Shown here: piece after piece, positions 3,818 to 5,692 of the stretch
Layout of the letters: each line of letters starts with the position of its first letter
Numbering within the stretch: position 1 is the stretch's first letter
Source: Thermoplasmata archaeon
GTDB lineage: Archaea > Thermoplasmatota > Thermoplasmata > UBA184
Direction: 5' to 3'
DNA: 5,692 nt
NCBI GenBank assembly: GCA_030043505.1
Contig: JASHXN010000185.1
Coordinates: forward strand, 1 to 5,692
The notes under the pieces: generated by a model
The model's input: the letters and a program-made list of their open reading frames with translations, nothing else
The model's database searches: none
Told to the model about the DNA's origin: nothing
Made by a program: the position numbers and the translations under genes

Positions 3818-5692
3818 TCACTCTCCGCCGGGCTCCGCGACGTCGAGCGGCGGCGCGCGCAGCCCGCGTCGGGTGACGAGGCCCAGGATCCGAACGGGCG
3901 TGTCGGCCGACACGACCGCCGCGACGTGCGAGCCCGCCTGCTCCATCCGCTTCAGCGCCTCGGCCGCCGAAAGATTGCTCGAGAGGAGGAGTTCGACCGG
4001 CCTAGCGAGATCCGCCATGCGGACCTCGTCCCGACGCTCGGGCGGCACCTCGAGCAAGTCCTTCAACCGGACCCCCCCGAACCAGTGCCCCTCCTGTTCG
4101 ACCGAAAGGACCGAGCGCCCGTGCAGCACGGCGAGGTCCAACGCTTCCCGTGCCCGCATCGACGGCGGGACCGGTTCGGAGTTGTGGCGCGCGACCTCCC
4201 CCACCGGGAGCTCGGAGAGGAAGTAGTTCCGGTACTCCTCGCGGTGCGCCGGACTCTGGATCCGGCTCGGGAGCTGTTCGTCGTAGAGGTGGGAGCGGCC
4301 AGTCACGACGTAGGCGACGAAGATGGCGAGCATCGCCGCGGGCAGGATCGTGTAGCTCCCGGCCATCTCCACGACCATGATCAGGACGCCGAGGGGCGCC
4401 TTCGAGATGCCTCCGAAGAACGACATCATCCCGACGATCGACAACACGGCGACGACCGGGAGCGAGACGAGGGCGGGGAACAGCACGTGGAACGTCCCGC
4501 CGAGCGCCGTCCCGAGGAACGCGCCGACGACCACGCTCGTGCCGAAGAGGCCCGCGCTCCCGCCGCTGCCTACGACGAACGAGGTCATCGCCATCCGGAC
4601 GGCCACGGCCGCGAGCAACAGGCCGACGACGGTCACCGTGAAACTGCCCGCGGCGAGGTCGCCCAGCATCGCGGCCTGCACGAACCCGTACCCCACCGAC
4701 AGCGACGAGAGGGAGGCGAAATGCCCCTGCTGGGGGAGCGCGACGTACGCTCCCACGAAGACGGCCCCGGCGATCCCGGCCCCGATCGCCGGACGCAGCG
4801 CCGGATGCCACCGGCCCCGTCGGAACCAGGCGTCCGTGCGGTGGTACATCCGCGTGAACAGAATGCCGACGCCGCCGCAGACGATACCGAGCACGGTGAA
4901 GAGGGGTAGCCGGGCCGGGTCGAACTCGTACCCCGCGAGCGACGCGGGGGTCGCGAAGAGCGTGTGGAAGCCGAAGATCGTGGAGTAGACCGAATAGGCG
5001 ACGACCGAGGCGATGATCCCCGGAACGAACACCTCCGGTTCGAAGTCGCCGGTGTAGAGGATCTCCGCCGCGTACACCGCGCCCCCCAACGGGGCCCGGA
5101 AGATCGCGCCGATGCCCGCGCCCATGCCGGCCGCGAGCGCGATCCGGCGGTCCCGGTCGCTGAGGTGCACCAGGTCGGCCCACAGCGAGCCGAAGCCCCC
5201 TCCGATCTGGGACGTCGGCCCCTCCCGCCCCCCGCTCCCCCCGGTTCCGAGCGTGAGTACGCTGGCCAGGATCTTGAGCAGCGGCGTGCGGACCCGGACC
5301 TTCCCCGCTTCGTGATGGAACGCGCGGATCGTCGCGTCGGTCCCGTGCCCCGCGACCTCCGGGGCGAGCTTCCAGACCAGGAGCCCGACGGCGAGACCTC
5401 CGAGGACCAGCAGCGCGGGTACTGCCAGTACCCGGGGGAACGAGCTCGACCATCCGAGCTGGGCCAGATTCGTGGTTCCCTCGGTGGGCAACGTCAAACC
5501 CGCGACGTAGCCCAAGAAGAGCCCGACCGCGTCCGTGAGCAGGAAGTAGAACAACGCCGCGCCCAGACCCGCGACCACGCCGATCGGGACGGCGATGACC
5601 GCCCATCTCGCCAGATCGCGATAGACCGTGGCCCACTCCCGTTCGGGAGAAGGGCGGAAGCGAGCCCACCCGCGTCGCTGGGGACGCGCGGT
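3818..5692 (-). CDS. ClC-family chloride channel/transporter with C-terminal CBS pair (5' end cut by window edge)
   Basis: The minus-strand frame is open from the right edge to TGA at 3820-3818, giving 624 visible residues (number 1 is codon 5692-5690). ClC proteins are dimeric membrane proteins that pass chloride or exchange it for protons. Visible motifs are GHG (115-117), GSGGREGP (152-159) with the gating glutamate E157, FRAPLGG (198-204), GSGGSAGLFGT (375-385) and the chloride-site tyrosine candidate Y470 in LYDEQLPSR. About residues 495-548 and 560-614 form two CBS domains, usually nucleotide-sensing regulators of the pore. A GTG at 5578 could be called as the start, but it would cut the first helix (RWAVIAVPIGVVAGLG continues across it). 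No ATG, GTG or TTG occurs upstream in frame within the window, so the true start lies beyond it. Position 211, aligned to the E. coli ClC proton glutamate E203, is Ile, and the GxFxP proline is Thr. The gene is convergent with tRNA-Lys and likely a separate unit. Family is firm, channel versus exchanger open. Confidence 0.92.
   Translation of the reverse strand, partial: TARPQRRGWARFRPSPEREWATVYRDLARWAVIAVPIGVVAGLGAALFYFLLTDAVGLFLGYVAGLTLPTEGTTNLAQLGWSSSFPRVLAVPALLVLGGLAVGLLVWKLAPEVAGHGTDATIRAFHHEAGKVRVRTPLLKILASVLTLGTGGSGGREGPTSQIGGGFGSLWADLVHLSDRDRRIALAAGMGAGIGAIFRAPLGGAVYAAEILYTGDFEPEVFVPGIIASVVAYSVYSTIFGFHTLFATPASLAGYEFDPARLPLFTVLGIVCGGVGILFTRMYHRTDAWFRRGRWHPALRPAIGAGIAGAVFVGAYVALPQQGHFASLSSLSVGYGFVQAAMLGDLAAGSFTVTVVGLLLAAVAVRMAMTSFVVGSGGSAGLFGTSVVVGAFLGTALGGTFHVLFPALVSLPVVAVLSIVGMMSFFGGISKAPLGVLIMVVEMAGSYTILPAAMLAIFVAYVVTGRSHLYDEQLPSRIQSPAHREEYRNYFLSELPVGEVARHNSEPVPPSMRAREALDLAVLHGRSVLSVEQEGHWFGGVRLKDLLEVPPERRDEVRMADLARPVELLLSSNLSAAEALKRMEQAGSHVAAVVSADTPVRILGLVTRRGLRAPPLDVAEPGGE

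Noticed and set aside
3785..4909. Plus-strand open frame of 374 codons opposite the ClC gene
   Set aside because: Composition is dominated by Arg, Glu, Asp and His with no recognisable motif, and it lies wholly across from a clear ClC coding sequence.
4002..5669. Second long minus-strand frame of 555 codons inside the ClC gene
   Set aside because: Out-of-frame shadow rich in Arg, Gly and Pro; the frame ending at 3818 carries all ClC and CBS motifs.

Overview
The window looks like GC-rich (about 70% by eye) chromosomal DNA from an archaeon, most likely a euryarchaeote. Supporting evidence is an aIF2-beta with a C-terminal TRAM domain, a presenilin-type intramembrane protease, a deoxyhypusine synthase, a tRNA gene with no encoded CCA, TATA-like elements about 28-30 bases before starts, and almost no Shine-Dalgarno sites. 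A GC-rich lineage of Thermoplasmatota would fit, but that placement is a guess; a marker-gene tree would be needed.

Layout. The plus strand (1-3743) carries the 3' end of an aldo/keto reductase gene and, overlapping it by 8 bases, a HAD-family phosphatase-like gene. After a 41-base gap holding an inverted repeat around a TATA-like element comes a tight three-gene block with gaps of 6 and 7 bases: translation initiation factor aIF2-beta, a nine-helix presenilin/SPP-like aspartyl protease, and deoxyhypusine synthase. A 9-bp hairpin begins at the end of the deoxyhypusine synthase gene and runs into the TATA-like box of a tRNA-Lys(CTT) gene. The minus strand (3818 to the right edge) holds a convergent ClC-type chloride channel/transporter with a C-terminal CBS pair. 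Its true start lies beyond the window, because the frame stays open and membrane-protein-like to base 5692.

How the genes work together. aIF2-beta is part of the factor that delivers initiator tRNA. Deoxyhypusine synthase modifies aIF5A, and tRNA-Lys(CTT) reads AAG, which is the lysine codon at all 28 lysine positions in the six protein genes here. The block is therefore biased to translation, with a membrane protease embedded in it. The ClC protein is probably an independent transcription unit for anion flux.

No new multi-gene defence, mobile or secretion system is visible. The points worth a second look are residue changes at functional positions (ClC proton-glutamate site and GxFxP motif, HAD motif IV, deoxyhypusine synthase substrate pocket) and the two compact hairpin/TATA junctions. 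No gene-free stretch exceeds 75 bases.
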